Shown: piece by piece, positions 38,401 through 46,012 of the stretch
Position numbering within the stretch: the stretch's first letter is position 1
How the letters are laid out: each line of letters opens with the position of its first letter
Made by a program: the position numbers and the translations under genes
Notes under the pieces: generated by a model
What the model was told of the DNA's origin: nothing
The model's database searches: none
The model's input: only the letters and a program-made list of their open reading frames with translations
Assembly (NCBI GenBank): GCA_020630575.1
Contig: JAHDBD010000012.1
Location: forward strand, 103,473 to 167,472
Reading direction: 5' to 3'
From: Bernardetia sp.
GTDB lineage: Bacteria; Bacteroidota; Bacteroidia; Cytophagales; Bernardetiaceae
Length of the DNA stretch: 64,000 nt

Positions 38401-40660
38401 GCGAATAGAAGCTACAAACCTTCGTAACATGCTTATCGATTGGCAGGGAGCTGGAATTGTAAGTTTAAGTGATTCCAACCGAAGAGCTATCGTTAATGTA
38501 AGTGGAATTTATACAGTAACAGTAACAGACACCAGTACAATCGCTAATTGTTCTGTAACCAAATCTGTAGAAGTATTTGTTCGTCCTAAAATTGAGTTGC
38601 CTTTATCAAATACATCTAATGGAACGGATACGACAACTATTTGTCAAGGAGATTCGCTTATTTTGGATGCTTTTGACCCAACTCATGATGATGATTATCA
38701 ATATGTCTGGACATGGTTAGAAAGCAATCAAGTAATTTCTACAACTTCAAAAGTCAAAGTTACTTATCAAACAACTGAAAGTTTTGCTTCACAGCGTTTT
38801 GAGATAAAAGTAACTGATCCAAATGGAGGTTGTTTTTCTACTGATACTGTAAATGTTCGTTTTAGAAGAAAACCAATTGCACAAATAAATGCAAGTGATT
38901 CGGTTATTTGTATAGGAGAAAGTGTAGTTTTAGAAGGAGGAGAAAGTTTTGGAAATCGTTTTGAATGGATAAAACTTCCTGAAACAACTTCTTTTGCAAC
39001 AACTACAAACGTAACTGTAACACCTCAAGAAGTAGGCGAACATATCTATATTTTGAAAACGTATTTCAACTCTTCTACTGAGTGTGGTGGCGTAAGTGAT
39101 ACAATCAAAATTCGTGTAAATCGTAAAGCTGTTGCAAATATAGAAGAAGAAGAAATTCGTTTGTGTGAAAACGAGCAACTTGAAATCAATGGTTTCTTGC
39201 CTGATAATCCTGCTCTGACAAGATATATTTGGACACACGAAGAAAGTAATGTGCTTCTTTCAAGAGATTCTGTCTTGAACATTTCTTTTGAAGACATTCA
39301 ACCAGCTTCTTACGAGCCTTTCCATGTTGTCTTGACAGTTTATGATTCACTTACAGGTTGTGATTCTACAGATAGAGTTTTGGTTAAGTTTAATCGTGCA
39401 TCTGATATTACGATTGATTCTACTTACAAAACGGAAGTTTGTATGGGAGATTTTGTTACACTTAAAGCAAGAGGCGCAACTTCTTATCTTTGGAGTACAG
39501 GAGAAACCACTCAAACTATTACTGTACAATTAGATTCAATTGGTTTCCATACTTTCACAGTAACAGGTGGATATTTGAATGAATGTCAAAATACAGGGGA
39601 TACAGCAATTATTTTTGTAAATCCATTACCAACTATTAGAGCGCATAGTGTAGATACAGTCAGTATTTGTGCTGATGATTCAATCACACTTTATCCTTCT
39701 GGTGGTAAGAGTTATGTTTGGCTCAATGACCCAACTGCTTTTGATACAATCACAGTTAGTCCGAAAGTTCCGACAGATTATATTGTAATGGGAACAGACT
39801 CAAATGGCTGTCAGAATATTGATACAGTTCACGTTTATGTAAGTCCGACTTTTGAGTTGCCAGAATTATTACAAGTTTGTGAAAACGAAAGTGTAATGAT
39901 TGGAGATACACTCAACTTTTTAGATTCTGCTACTGAGGCTCGTGCTACTTATTTCTGGACTCCAACAGGAGATACAACACCATTTATAAATGTAACCAAA
40001 TCAGGAATATACAGCGTAGAAGTAAAAATAGATGATTGTGTGTTTACAAGAACAACAGAAGTACAGGTCAAAGAGAAACCAATTTTAGAATTAGTTTCTG
40101 ATACGACACTTTGTTTTGAGTTGGGAGAAGAAGACCGTTTTGAAAGAGGACAAACGCATATTCTACGTTCTAAACTTCTGAATAAGGATTCTACAACTAC
40201 CTATTTATATGTTTGGACAGATTCAACAGGACAGTTTTTAGGAAACAAAGATTCTCTAGAAATTGAAGCAGGTGGAAATTATCGTTTGCGTGTCATTGCT
40301 CGTTATTCAACAGAGTGTGAAACAAATGATAGTGCTTTTGTAACCGAACTTTGTCAGCCACGTATTTTCATTCCTGAAGCATTTACGCCAAATAGCGACA
40401 ACTTGAATGATAATTTTGAGATTTTTGGTAAGCATGTCAAAAACTTCGAAATGCAAATCTTCAATCGTTGGAGTGAGGTAATTTATGAAGTACGTGCCGA
40501 TGATATTTCAGACCTAGAACCTCAAGATTTTTGGGATGGAACTCACAAAGGTCAAGATGTACCAACAGGAGCATACGTTTGGATTATTCGTTATACAGAT
40601 CCTTTTAGTGGTTCTACCAAACAAATCCAGAAAACAGGTTCATTTATGATTGTTAGATAA
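32402..40660 (+). CDS. Giant secreted Ig-like repeat protein with type B type IX sorting domain
   Basis: This 2,752-residue protein has a signal peptide (residues 1-30, ending SWNSLYGQG) and an N-terminal domain with paired cysteines (about 30-180). Some 20 or more Ig/PKD-like beta-sandwich repeats of 90-100 residues follow, marked by recurring FC, YEW and SC patterns. The last 90 residues are the gliding-motility-associated C-terminal domain (TIGR04131 pattern): IFIPEAFTPNSDNLNDNFEI, then IFNRWSEVIYE, FWDGTHKGQDVPTGAYVW and the final FMIVR. This predicts export by the type IX system and a surface or extracellular location. Repeats 34911-35501 and 35502-36092 are identical in DNA. It is probably an adhesin; no enzyme domain was seen. 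Confidence 0.9.
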   Translation: MKKYFYVICAVLLTAFFYTTSSWNSLYGQGTTCATSTPFCTASGVTYPAGTNNGNAPVGPDYDCLTTTPNPAWFNLQLDVAGTIELSLFNSPNQDIDFIVWGPFSPGTTPIEACDQIFARTAIIADCSYDGILTSPVETPELIGNAGDVFIMMVTNYGNQPTELNITQTGGSAATDCSIIVDDCEVNLGADINLCESEPLPTLDALRPSHDADTRYEWFIDGVSQGAASATSTFTVQALTPSLTPHVYKVVVTSVATGETGCDENEDEINVTIKPEPITDLTVFPNDSILCSSAGAFVRIVDSQLDIDYQILRNGTPFGGLMTGTGGTIQLPLTGLPIGISTIQVQAGYIDAPTCTVLLDEQAELEVLDDIQIDLGDDRIICENTSIDLDGTDASHPANATYQWKRSTDGGITYIDIPLATNVTYTASETLPIPQTPFEVFYKLELRVPASSCVYEDEIKVTFEPLPITNLIVETDSICNTGEGTVTIVNPEVGTRYTYQLYENNAGIIGAPIGLVESSTTGNPIIFTTPTISTTTKYFIVVKNTFSEGTCEVVLDIEPEIIVYPLPTAEFSGETNLCQGEDVELTITMTGTQPFTIVYQRDSEPDVTVTGINADTYSFITNQAGTYTVNLVQDAFCENLDNPITATVNINPIPSFTLGNDTTLCDTEAPLVLEAQNIVDFDNPSYQWFRDGLELIGQTSSTLTTTVSSVGLVPTTYEYKLKVTNNETPNTTNCDSSDVMLVTFFPVPEAEISFAGSTFTNTLQFCDSEGQQVLSGVTPDHASFPNITYEWIDLGTGVVVGTAPTLTVDNFSATTNYQLTVSNGETTSCARVATATVQFIENPIAEISHNGTAVSSGGSLDFCFDDGAQILSGIHPSHVGLGTVTYEWTDITNGISLGNTPQISISNPTNTFASIDYQLIVNDESNAVFCENTATITVNFYSNPEAEISFNGNIETGNTLQFCNVEGVQTLSGVTPDHAGFANITYEWKDVTTNTVVGTGSTLDVSNFGTTTTYELLVTNGLTLSCERTAQITIQFIENPIAEISHNGTAVSSGGSLDFCFDDGAQILSGIHPSHVGLGTVTYEWTDITNGISLGNTPQISISNPTNTFASIDYQLIVNDESNAVFCENTATITVNFYSNPEAEISFNGNIETGNTLQFCNVEGVQTLSGVTPDHAGFANITYEWKDVTTNTVVGTGSTLDVSNFGTTTTYELLVTNGLTLSCERTAQITIQFIENPIAEISHNGTAVSSGGSLDFCFDDGVQILNGVHPSHAGLNITYEWTNLTTGAFAGNTAQISVTSPSNTTQSVDYQLVVSDESNTLFCESTTTITINFLANPIAEIQFGGTTAPDNLAFCDSQGARTLECALPSHSDFGSVSYVWTQVGVGVVSTTSTLVTPASNFSSSATYVLEVISNDNPNLCSRTDEITIEFFPSPDTEIKFEGSVVTDLGFCTSEGAQTLFAPASPFYTYEWFVSSVSAPTLIPLGTGQSQVVNNFALQGGDTNEAIYTLIVTDTRATCPAQSSVNVSFYAEPEVDESTLVVSASPVTHCATGTSTISVINAERDVEYQLFREGVAVAGAIQTPTVDLATITFTGLPESTTLTTGEDRFIYSVQATRIGDFGRRCTQMLADTATVTVYPEPTATVSGTATVCADSPTDVTFTITGNFPATLTYQVTDTFGIVRVETEIIGAVGSPSPQTFVINTNTNTYQILSITDKNCSGTVTTDEVVITTVHPPKVNWVASSTAFCIDEAATFEVVGGINHQYFINGLPVSTSNPYIIQPNTLEAGTYQIYAKGFATANGCSSNSDTITFVVHPLPVVDLGVDRIKCVDDVVPLVATQDGSFIYDWRRIKDDGDIVTVGNGNDSLYVSLQGTYFVIVTNLETGCSDSSNIVSVNNYDTLDVDLGPDVFVCNPSSLPYRLVGSDISHQNGTTYEWYKENDPTIIGTDSVYDATEEGIYTVTAIDPRGCEARDTIRVNFTADPDFQILGHDNYACGTQDTLRIEATNLRNMLIDWQGAGIVSLSDSNRRAIVNVSGIYTVTVTDTSTIANCSVTKSVEVFVRPKIELPLSNTSNGTDTTTICQGDSLILDAFDPTHDDDYQYVWTWLESNQVISTTSKVKVTYQTTESFASQRFEIKVTDPNGGCFSTDTVNVRFRRKPIAQINASDSVICIGESVVLEGGESFGNRFEWIKLPETTSFATTTNVTVTPQEVGEHIYILKTYFNSSTECGGVSDTIKIRVNRKAVANIEEEEIRLCENEQLEINGFLPDNPALTRYIWTHEESNVLLSRDSVLNISFEDIQPASYEPFHVVLTVYDSLTGCDSTDRVLVKFNRASDITIDSTYKTEVCMGDFVTLKARGATSYLWSTGETTQTITVQLDSIGFHTFTVTGGYLNECQNTGDTAIIFVNPLPTIRAHSVDTVSICADDSITLYPSGGKSYVWLNDPTAFDTITVSPKVPTDYIVMGTDSNGCQNIDTVHVYVSPTFELPELLQVCENESVMIGDTLNFLDSATEARATYFWTPTGDTTPFINVTKSGIYSVEVKIDDCVFTRTTEVQVKEKPILELVSDTTLCFELGEEDRFERGQTHILRSKLLNKDSTTTYLYVWTDSTGQFLGNKDSLEIEAGGNYRLRVIARYSTECETNDSAFVTELCQPRIFIPEAFTPNSDNLNDNFEIFGKHVKNFEMQIFNRWSEVIYEVRADDISDLEPQDFWDGTHKGQDVPTGAYVWIIRYTDPFSGSTKQIQKTGSFMIVR
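34911..36184 (+). repeat. Exact 591-bp tandem duplication within the giant gene
   Basis: Copies at 34911-35501 and 35502-36092 appear base-for-base identical when read side by side. The first ~92 bp of a third copy (36093-36184) is identical before the sequence diverges at GAGCGCAG / GAGTGCAG. The period is 591 bp, that is 197 codons and two Ig-like modules, so the frame is kept. Confidence 0.85.
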
Positions 40661-40682
40661 TAATTATATAAACCTATAAAAC

Positions 40683-40723
40683 AAAAAGCCTATTCAGTCG
40701 TAAAGATTGAATAGGCTTTTTTT
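40683..40723 (+). terminator. Terminator after the giant gene
   Basis: AAAAAGCCTATTCA (40683-40696) pairs perfectly with TGAATAGGCTTTTT (40708-40721), followed by more T. It lies 22 bp after the stop. Confidence 0.9.
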
Positions 40724-40941
40724 AGTTATAAAGTTTATGTATAGTCTGTGAGATACCTACAACGGAAAGAAATTAATAGCAAATATGTCCTTAAATGTTA
40801 AGATAATAAATACGGCTGATGATGTTTCAGATTTACTTGTAAGCAAATGAATGCACTTTAAGTCTTTTTAGAGAAAATTAAAAATTGCTGATTTGACAAA
40901 AAATAAGCAGTTTTTGAGGATAAAAAAAATATGTATATCCA

Positions 40942-41366
40942 CTAAATTGATTTAAAAAAATCAAAAATAAATACACTTAAAATCAATACCACAAAACATA
41001 CAAATACCAAAATCATTGATATTCCGATAGATTTAAAATACGATTTGAGGTTTTGAATGGCTTTTTTTAGAATGATTTCATCTGAATTCTCTAAAGACTC
41101 TTTCAGGTCTTTAGAAAATTTGAATAAATAAACCAAAGGAATAAAAGTAAACAACGATAAAAACCACATTGGAAAAGCTTGACCCAAAGTAGCATTACGA
41201 TTTATAACTGAGAAAACAAAACTAAAAAAAATAAAGTTATCAAACCTGCTATGGAAATAAATTTTGCCCAAAAAACTATCATGTTTAAAAGTCTTTTTGA
41301 TTCACTATTGATTCCAAATTGAGAGATTTCTTCAAAAATATCTTTGTCTAAGTTTTTTACTTTGTC
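40942..41366 (-). pseudogene. Frameshifted DUF5362-like membrane protein
   Basis: Two overlapping frames together make one DUF5362-like protein of about 140 residues. The first frame (41366 to about 41224) reads an acidic N-terminus, then FWAKFISIAGLITLFF. The second frame, open to 40942, continues FSVINRNATLG, PLVYLFKFSKDLKESL and a last hydrophobic helix. The shift maps to a run of eight A on the plus strand (41224-41231); one base more or two fewer would restore the frame. There is also no ATG, GTG or TTG start between the upstream stop (41369-41367) and the conserved part. This may be a real pseudogene or a sequencing error in a homopolymer, and the missing start favours decay. Confidence 0.65.
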
Positions 41367-41381
41367 TTATTTGGGTAGTTT

Positions 41382-42674
41382 TTAAAATAACCTTACCAAT
41401 TGAGGAAATAAAATAATTAAAGTCATCAACAAAAGTTGAATGATAATAAAGGGAATAATTCCACGATACAAATGTCCTGTTTTGATTTCTGGTGGCGCAA
41501 CACCTTTGAGGTAAAACAATGAAAAACCAAAAGGAGGAGTAAGAAAAGAAGTTTGAAGATTCATCGAAACCAAAATGGCAATCCAAACCAAATCCATTCC
41601 GTAGGCTGCAAAAATAGGTGTTACGACAGGCATAAAAATAAAGACAATTTCTATAAAATCAATAAAAAATCCTGCTATAAAAACCAAAATCATTACTAAT
41701 GCTAAGAATCCATACGGACTAAGATGCGAACTTTCAATCAAATCTATCAGAATTTTATCGCCACCCATTCCACGAAAAACAAGACCGAAAGCAGTTGCTC
41801 CTACCAAAATAATAAAGACCATACAGGTAAGATACATTGTTTCTTTATTAACTTCTTTAATGATTCTGAGATTTAATTTCCCTTCAAAAGCCGTCAAAAT
41901 AGTTGCAACGAGTGCGCCCACACCAGCAGCTTCGGTAGGCGAGGCAATTCCAGAAAAAATAGAACCCAAAACCGATAAAATCAATACCATTGGCAAGACA
42001 AAAGCCTTAAAAAGTAACCCAAAAGTGAGTTTGTCATTAAATTCTTTTATTTCTTCTTTCGAAATAGCAGGAGCAGATTTTGGGTTTTTCCACGCAGTAA
42101 AAAAGATATATAAAATATACAAAGCCACCAACAAAATACTTGGCACAATTGCACCAACAAATAAATCACCCACCGAAACATTCATTACACTTCCCAGCAA
42201 AACAAGCACAACACTTGGAGGAATAATTTGTCCTAAAGTTCCTGCACTGGCTATTGTTCCTGTTGCGAGTTCGGGTTTGTAACCTCGTTTTAGCATCGTC
42301 GGAAGGCTTAAAAGGCCCATTGTTACGACCGTCGCACCGACCACGCCAGTAGAAGCAGCCAAAAGCGCACCCACAATTACGACAGCAATGGCAAGTCCAC
42401 CACGCAAACGACCCAAAAGCAAAGCCATTGTTTCTAAAAGCCGTTCTGCAATCCCTGATTTTTCAAGCATCACGCCCATATAAACAAATAACGGCACAGA
42501 AATCAAGACAAAATTTGTCATTGTTCCATAGATACGAAGAGGAAGTAAATTGAAAAAATCCCAACCAAAAAGATAAATTCCAAACAAAACAGCTACACCT
42601 CCAAGCGTAAATGACACAGGGTAGCCTTTGAGAAGTAATACAAAAAGACAAGCGAAAAGTAGTAAGACGAGCAT
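41382..42674 (-). CDS. TRAP transporter large permease subunit (DctM-like)
   Basis: This 430-residue protein with about twelve transmembrane segments matches the large permease of tripartite ATP-independent periplasmic transporters. Marks are FTLGGVAVLFGIYLF near residue 22, SVPLFVYMGVMLEKSG near 59, GATVVTMGLLSLPTMLKRGY near 113, ASAGTLGQIIPPSV near 142 and the late FLTPPFGFSLFYLKG. The family brings in dicarboxylates or other organic acids using a Na+ gradient. It needs a small membrane subunit (DctQ) and a binding protein (DctP). Neither lies downstream, where a broken DUF5362 gene follows, and none is visible upstream in the window. The partner genes may be elsewhere. Confidence 0.9.
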   Translation of the reverse strand: MLVLLLFACLFVLLLKGYPVSFTLGGVAVLFGIYLFGWDFFNLLPLRIYGTMTNFVLISVPLFVYMGVMLEKSGIAERLLETMALLLGRLRGGLAIAVVIVGALLAASTGVVGATVVTMGLLSLPTMLKRGYKPELATGTIASAGTLGQIIPPSVVLVLLGSVMNVSVGDLFVGAIVPSILLVALYILYIFFTAWKNPKSAPAISKEEIKEFNDKLTFGLLFKAFVLPMVLILSVLGSIFSGIASPTEAAGVGALVATILTAFEGKLNLRIIKEVNKETMYLTCMVFIILVGATAFGLVFRGMGGDKILIDLIESSHLSPYGFLALVMILVFIAGFFIDFIEIVFIFMPVVTPIFAAYGMDLVWIAILVSMNLQTSFLTPPFGFSLFYLKGVAPPEIKTGHLYRGIIPFIIIQLLLMTLIILFPQLVRLF

Positions 42675-42756
42675 TTTTCTAATTTGATTTCTTGAATAAT
42701 TTGTTAATTTTAATCAAAAAAAACATCAAAGTAAAATTATATTTTTTGTGCAACTC

Positions 42757-43248
42757 ATGAATACTGATTATCAATTATTAAAAAGTAGTTTTGAAAAACT
42801 TCTACCCAAATTAAAGGCGATGAATGATGAGTATAAACAATTATTCGAAAATGATGATGAATTTGAACCTCTTTTTCGGATAGAATCTAGTTCGGAAAAA
42901 GAAATTTTAAAACTGGAAAAGTATATTCAGTCTTCTATAATTGAGCCTTATAGGTCTTTTATAAAAGAGTATAATCCGTCAATACAAATATCACGTGATG
43001 GACGAGGTGTGCGATTATTAGGTATTAAAGAAATGAAAGAGGAGTTTGACAATACGTATGAATTTAAAGAACTTTTATCAGAAAATATATTTCCGATTGC
43101 TTTAGATGGGGCTGGAAATTATTTTGGCGTAAAAACTAAAAAAAATAATCAATTTATTTATTGGATTAATCATGACGATGATTTTTCTCATTCTTTAGAA
43201 GGAAAATTTATTGATACGATGATAAAATGGATAGAAGAAGGGGTATAA
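42757..43248 (+). CDS. SMI1/KNR4 (SUKH) family protein
   Basis: This 163-residue soluble protein starts at the ATG at 42757; a GTG nine bases upstream is also in frame but less likely. The SUKH pattern is visible: an SSEKEILKLEKYI helix, then EPYRSFIKEYN, an LLGIKEM strand, and the end block NIFPIALDGAGNYFGVK with WINHDDDF and the last helix FIDTMIKWIEEG. Many SUKH proteins are immunity proteins against contact-dependent or polymorphic toxins, and others have housekeeping roles. No toxin gene lies beside it, so its function is open. It is divergent from the TRAP permease gene. Confidence 0.8.
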   Translation: MNTDYQLLKSSFEKLLPKLKAMNDEYKQLFENDDEFEPLFRIESSSEKEILKLEKYIQSSIIEPYRSFIKEYNPSIQISRDGRGVRLLGIKEMKEEFDNTYEFKELLSENIFPIALDGAGNYFGVKTKKNNQFIYWINHDDDFSHSLEGKFIDTMIKWIEEGV

Positions 43249-43307
43249 TTACTCCCAGAAAATGATCTATTTATGTCTCTAAAATTGTAAAGTAAATAAA
43301 TTCAAAC

Positions 43308-44051
43308 ATGCCCTTCACATTTTCTCACCCTGCAATCATTTTACCTTTTGGTTTTGTTGGGAAGCATTACTTTTCTCTGACAGCTCTCATTATTGGAAGT
43401 ATGACACCTGATTTTGAATATTTTTTGCATTTGAAGGTACGTAGTGATTTTTCACATACTCTTTTTGGTGTTTTTTGGTTTGATTTACCTTTAGGAATTG
43501 CTCTTTGTTTTGTGTTTCATTTGCTCGTAAAAAAAACACTTTTCAAAAATCTACCTTTTTTTCTACAAACTCGTTTCAATAATTTCTTAGATTTTGACTT
43601 TATAGATTATTTCAAAAAGCATTTTTTAATCGTTATTTTCTCTTTGCTTCTGGGAACTTTTTCGCATCTTTTTTGGGACGGATTTACGCATCACGATGGA
43701 TTTTTTGTAGAATTTTTCCCTACTTTACAAACCAAAACTATTTTCTATTCTATTCCTGTTTTTAAGATTTTACAGCATTTGAGTACGCTTTTAGGTGGAA
43801 CTTTTATTGCTTTATGGATTTATAAATTACCTCAAAACACAAAAAATATTTATCCTATTTCCTTCCACTATTGGCTTTCTGTTTTGTGTTGTTTTGTGTT
43901 TCTGTTTTCTATTCGACTTATTTTTCTGTATTACTTTCAAGAGAGTTTTCATGTAGGTAATTTTATTGTGAGTGGAATTTCTTTGATGTTACTTTCTTTG
44001 ATTTTTATAGGAAGGTATGATTTTTTTAATAAAAAAAGCGACACAAAATAG
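43308..44051 (+). CDS. DUF4184 family membrane protein
   Basis: This 247-residue protein starts with the DUF4184 signature MPFTFSHPAIILPF. It continues with SLTALIIGSMTPDFEYFLHL, FSHTLFGVFWFDLPLGI and the HLFWDGFTHHDGFF block near residue 123. These His and Asp positions (HP, DFEYF, SH, WDGFTHHDG) recall the metal-binding core of YdjM/LexA-regulated membrane hydrolases. It has about six hydrophobic segments. The role is unknown. A hairpin overlapping its end (44030-44063) belongs to the convergent fadD gene. Confidence 0.82.
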   Translation: MPFTFSHPAIILPFGFVGKHYFSLTALIIGSMTPDFEYFLHLKVRSDFSHTLFGVFWFDLPLGIALCFVFHLLVKKTLFKNLPFFLQTRFNNFLDFDFIDYFKKHFLIVIFSLLLGTFSHLFWDGFTHHDGFFVEFFPTLQTKTIFYSIPVFKILQHLSTLLGGTFIALWIYKLPQNTKNIYPISFHYWLSVLCCFVFLFSIRLIFLYYFQESFHVGNFIVSGISLMLLSLIFIGRYDFFNKKSDTK

Positions 44052-44063
44052 ATTTGCATCGCT
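44030..44063 (-). terminator. Terminator of fadD
   Basis: Read on the minus strand: AGCGATGCAAAT pairs with ATTTTGTGTCGCT imperfectly, with strong AGCGA/TCGCT ends, followed by seven T. It overlaps the last codons of the convergent DUF4184 gene. Confidence 0.7.
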
Positions 44064-44093
44064 CTTCAAAATTATAATATGATACCGTTAATA

Positions 44094-45782
44094 TTAGACA
44101 TTTGCTGCTTTTTCTTTTTCTGCATCTTTCAAAACACGACGTAATATTTTTCCTACATTTGATTTTGGCAACTCTTCTCTAAATTCATAATATTTAGGAA
44201 CTTTATAACCTGTCATATTTTCTTTGCAATATTTTTTGATTTCATCTTCTGTAAGCGAATCATCTTTCTTGACAATAAATACTTTTACAGCTTCTCCAGA
44301 TTTCTCATTTTCAATTCCGATTGCAGCTACTTCCATTACTTTTGGATACATTGCAATTGTATCTTCAACTTCATTTGGATAAACATTGAAACCTGAAACC
44401 AAAATCATATCTTTCTTTCTATCCACAATTTTGAGGAAACCATCCTCTTGTAAAACTGCTACATCTCCCGTTTTGAGCCAACCATCTGCACTCAAACAAT
44501 TAGAAGTTTCGTCAGGTTTTTGCCAATATCCTTTCATTACTTGAGGGCCTTTTACACAAAGTTCCCCTGGGTTGTTAAATCCTTCTACATCATTACCCTC
44601 ATCATCAATAAGTTTTATTTCTGTACTTGGAAGAGGCATTCCGATTGTTCCAATTTGTACTCCTCCAATAACAGGATTACAACTCACAACAGGCGAACAT
44701 TCTGTAAGACCAAAACCTTCTACCAAAGAGTTTCCTGTAACTTCTTTCCATTTTTTAGCTACTGCACTCTGTACAGCAGTTGCACCAGCAACAGCTACTT
44801 TAAGTCGTGTAAAATCAACAGTATTAATATCTGGGTGGTTTGCAAGTCCATTGAAAAGTGTATTTACACCTGTCATAATTGTAATCTTATGAGTAGCCAT
44901 TTCTTTAATCAAGGCTTGCAAATCTCTAGGATTTGTAATCAAAACATTGCTACAACCATACGCAAAGAAAATAAATGTATTTACTGTAAGAGAGAAAATA
45001 TGATACATTGGAAGAGGAGTCAAAACTACCTCTTGTCCTTCTCTAGCAAGTGGTTTCATCCATTCTTTTATCTGCTCAGCATTTGCAATTACATTTTTGT
45101 GTGTCAGTTCTGCGCCTTTTGCTACGCCTGTTGTTCCTCCCGTGTATTGAATAAATGCGTTGTCTGAACTCTTTACTTTTACGGGCGTAAACGGATATTT
45201 TCTACCTTTTGCAAGTGCATAACGGAAAGGAATTGCACGAGGAAGGCTATAAGAAGGAACCATTTTTTTGACACGTTTTACTACAAAGTTAGTAAGCGAA
45301 CGCTTAAAAATGCCCATCATATCCCCTACTTCTGTTACAATAACTGTTTCGATATTTGTATGAGGTAATACCTTTTCAATGCTATCAGCAAAATTTGCCA
45401 AAACAACCACAGCCTTTACATCAGCATCCGTAAATTGATGTTCCATTTCACGAACTGTATAAAGTGGATTTGTATTGACAACAACCAAACCAGCACGAAT
45501 AGCACCAAAGAGCGCAATTGGATATTGCATTACATTTGGCATCTGTATCGCAATTCTATCTCCTTTTTTTAGATTAGTTTCATTTTGCAAAAAAGCTGCA
45601 AAATTAGCTGAATAATTACCAATTTGTTTAAAAGTCATTTCTACACCCATGTGAATATAGGCTGTTTTATCTCCATATTTTTCTATACTTTCTTCAATTA
45701 ATTCTATCAATGAATTATACTGGTCTGGATTAATATCTTTTCTGACTCCTTTTGGATAATGCTGTTTCCAAATTGCTTCCAT
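44094..45782 (-). CDS. fadD: Long-chain fatty-acid--CoA ligase
   Basis: This 562-residue AMP-forming enzyme activates fatty acids to acyl-CoA. The AMP-binding P-loop YTGGTTGVAKG lies near residue 212. GFGLTECSPVV near 355, the GWLKTGDVAVL motif near 430 and DRKKDMILVSGFNVYPNEVE near 455 are the family core, and the catalytic Lys is in the late PKSNVGKILRR. All key residues are present. It should feed beta-oxidation or phospholipid synthesis. Monocistronic. Confidence 0.93.
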   Translation of the reverse strand: MEAIWKQHYPKGVRKDINPDQYNSLIELIEESIEKYGDKTAYIHMGVEMTFKQIGNYSANFAAFLQNETNLKKGDRIAIQMPNVMQYPIALFGAIRAGLVVVNTNPLYTVREMEHQFTDADVKAVVVLANFADSIEKVLPHTNIETVIVTEVGDMMGIFKRSLTNFVVKRVKKMVPSYSLPRAIPFRYALAKGRKYPFTPVKVKSSDNAFIQYTGGTTGVAKGAELTHKNVIANAEQIKEWMKPLAREGQEVVLTPLPMYHIFSLTVNTFIFFAYGCSNVLITNPRDLQALIKEMATHKITIMTGVNTLFNGLANHPDINTVDFTRLKVAVAGATAVQSAVAKKWKEVTGNSLVEGFGLTECSPVVSCNPVIGGVQIGTIGMPLPSTEIKLIDDEGNDVEGFNNPGELCVKGPQVMKGYWQKPDETSNCLSADGWLKTGDVAVLQEDGFLKIVDRKKDMILVSGFNVYPNEVEDTIAMYPKVMEVAAIGIENEKSGEAVKVFIVKKDDSLTEDEIKKYCKENMTGYKVPKYYEFREELPKSNVGKILRRVLKDAEKEKAANV

Positions 45783-46012
45783 AATGCGATAATTTATTTT
45801 TTTGTTGTGGGTTATTTTAAGTCGTGGTTACGATTATACAAACAATATTCTTATTTTTTTGACAAAAAGCAAATGAATAGTACGCTTTTCGATTAAATTC
45901 TTAATGAAAATTTAAAATCAGGCTTTTTTATTCAAAAATATTTAAAACAAAATTGAAATATATAGATTTAACTGTTTTCAATTTTTCAATTTACTAAACT
46001 AATAAAATCTTC

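Noticed and set aside
41860..42282. Plus-strand 140-residue frame antisense to the TRAP permease
   Set aside because: The permease frame has clear family motifs throughout; the antisense frame has none.
44520..45167. Plus-strand reading frame of 215 residues
   Set aside because: It lies wholly antisense to fadD, and its Cys/Asn/Ile-rich composition is typical of a shadow frame.
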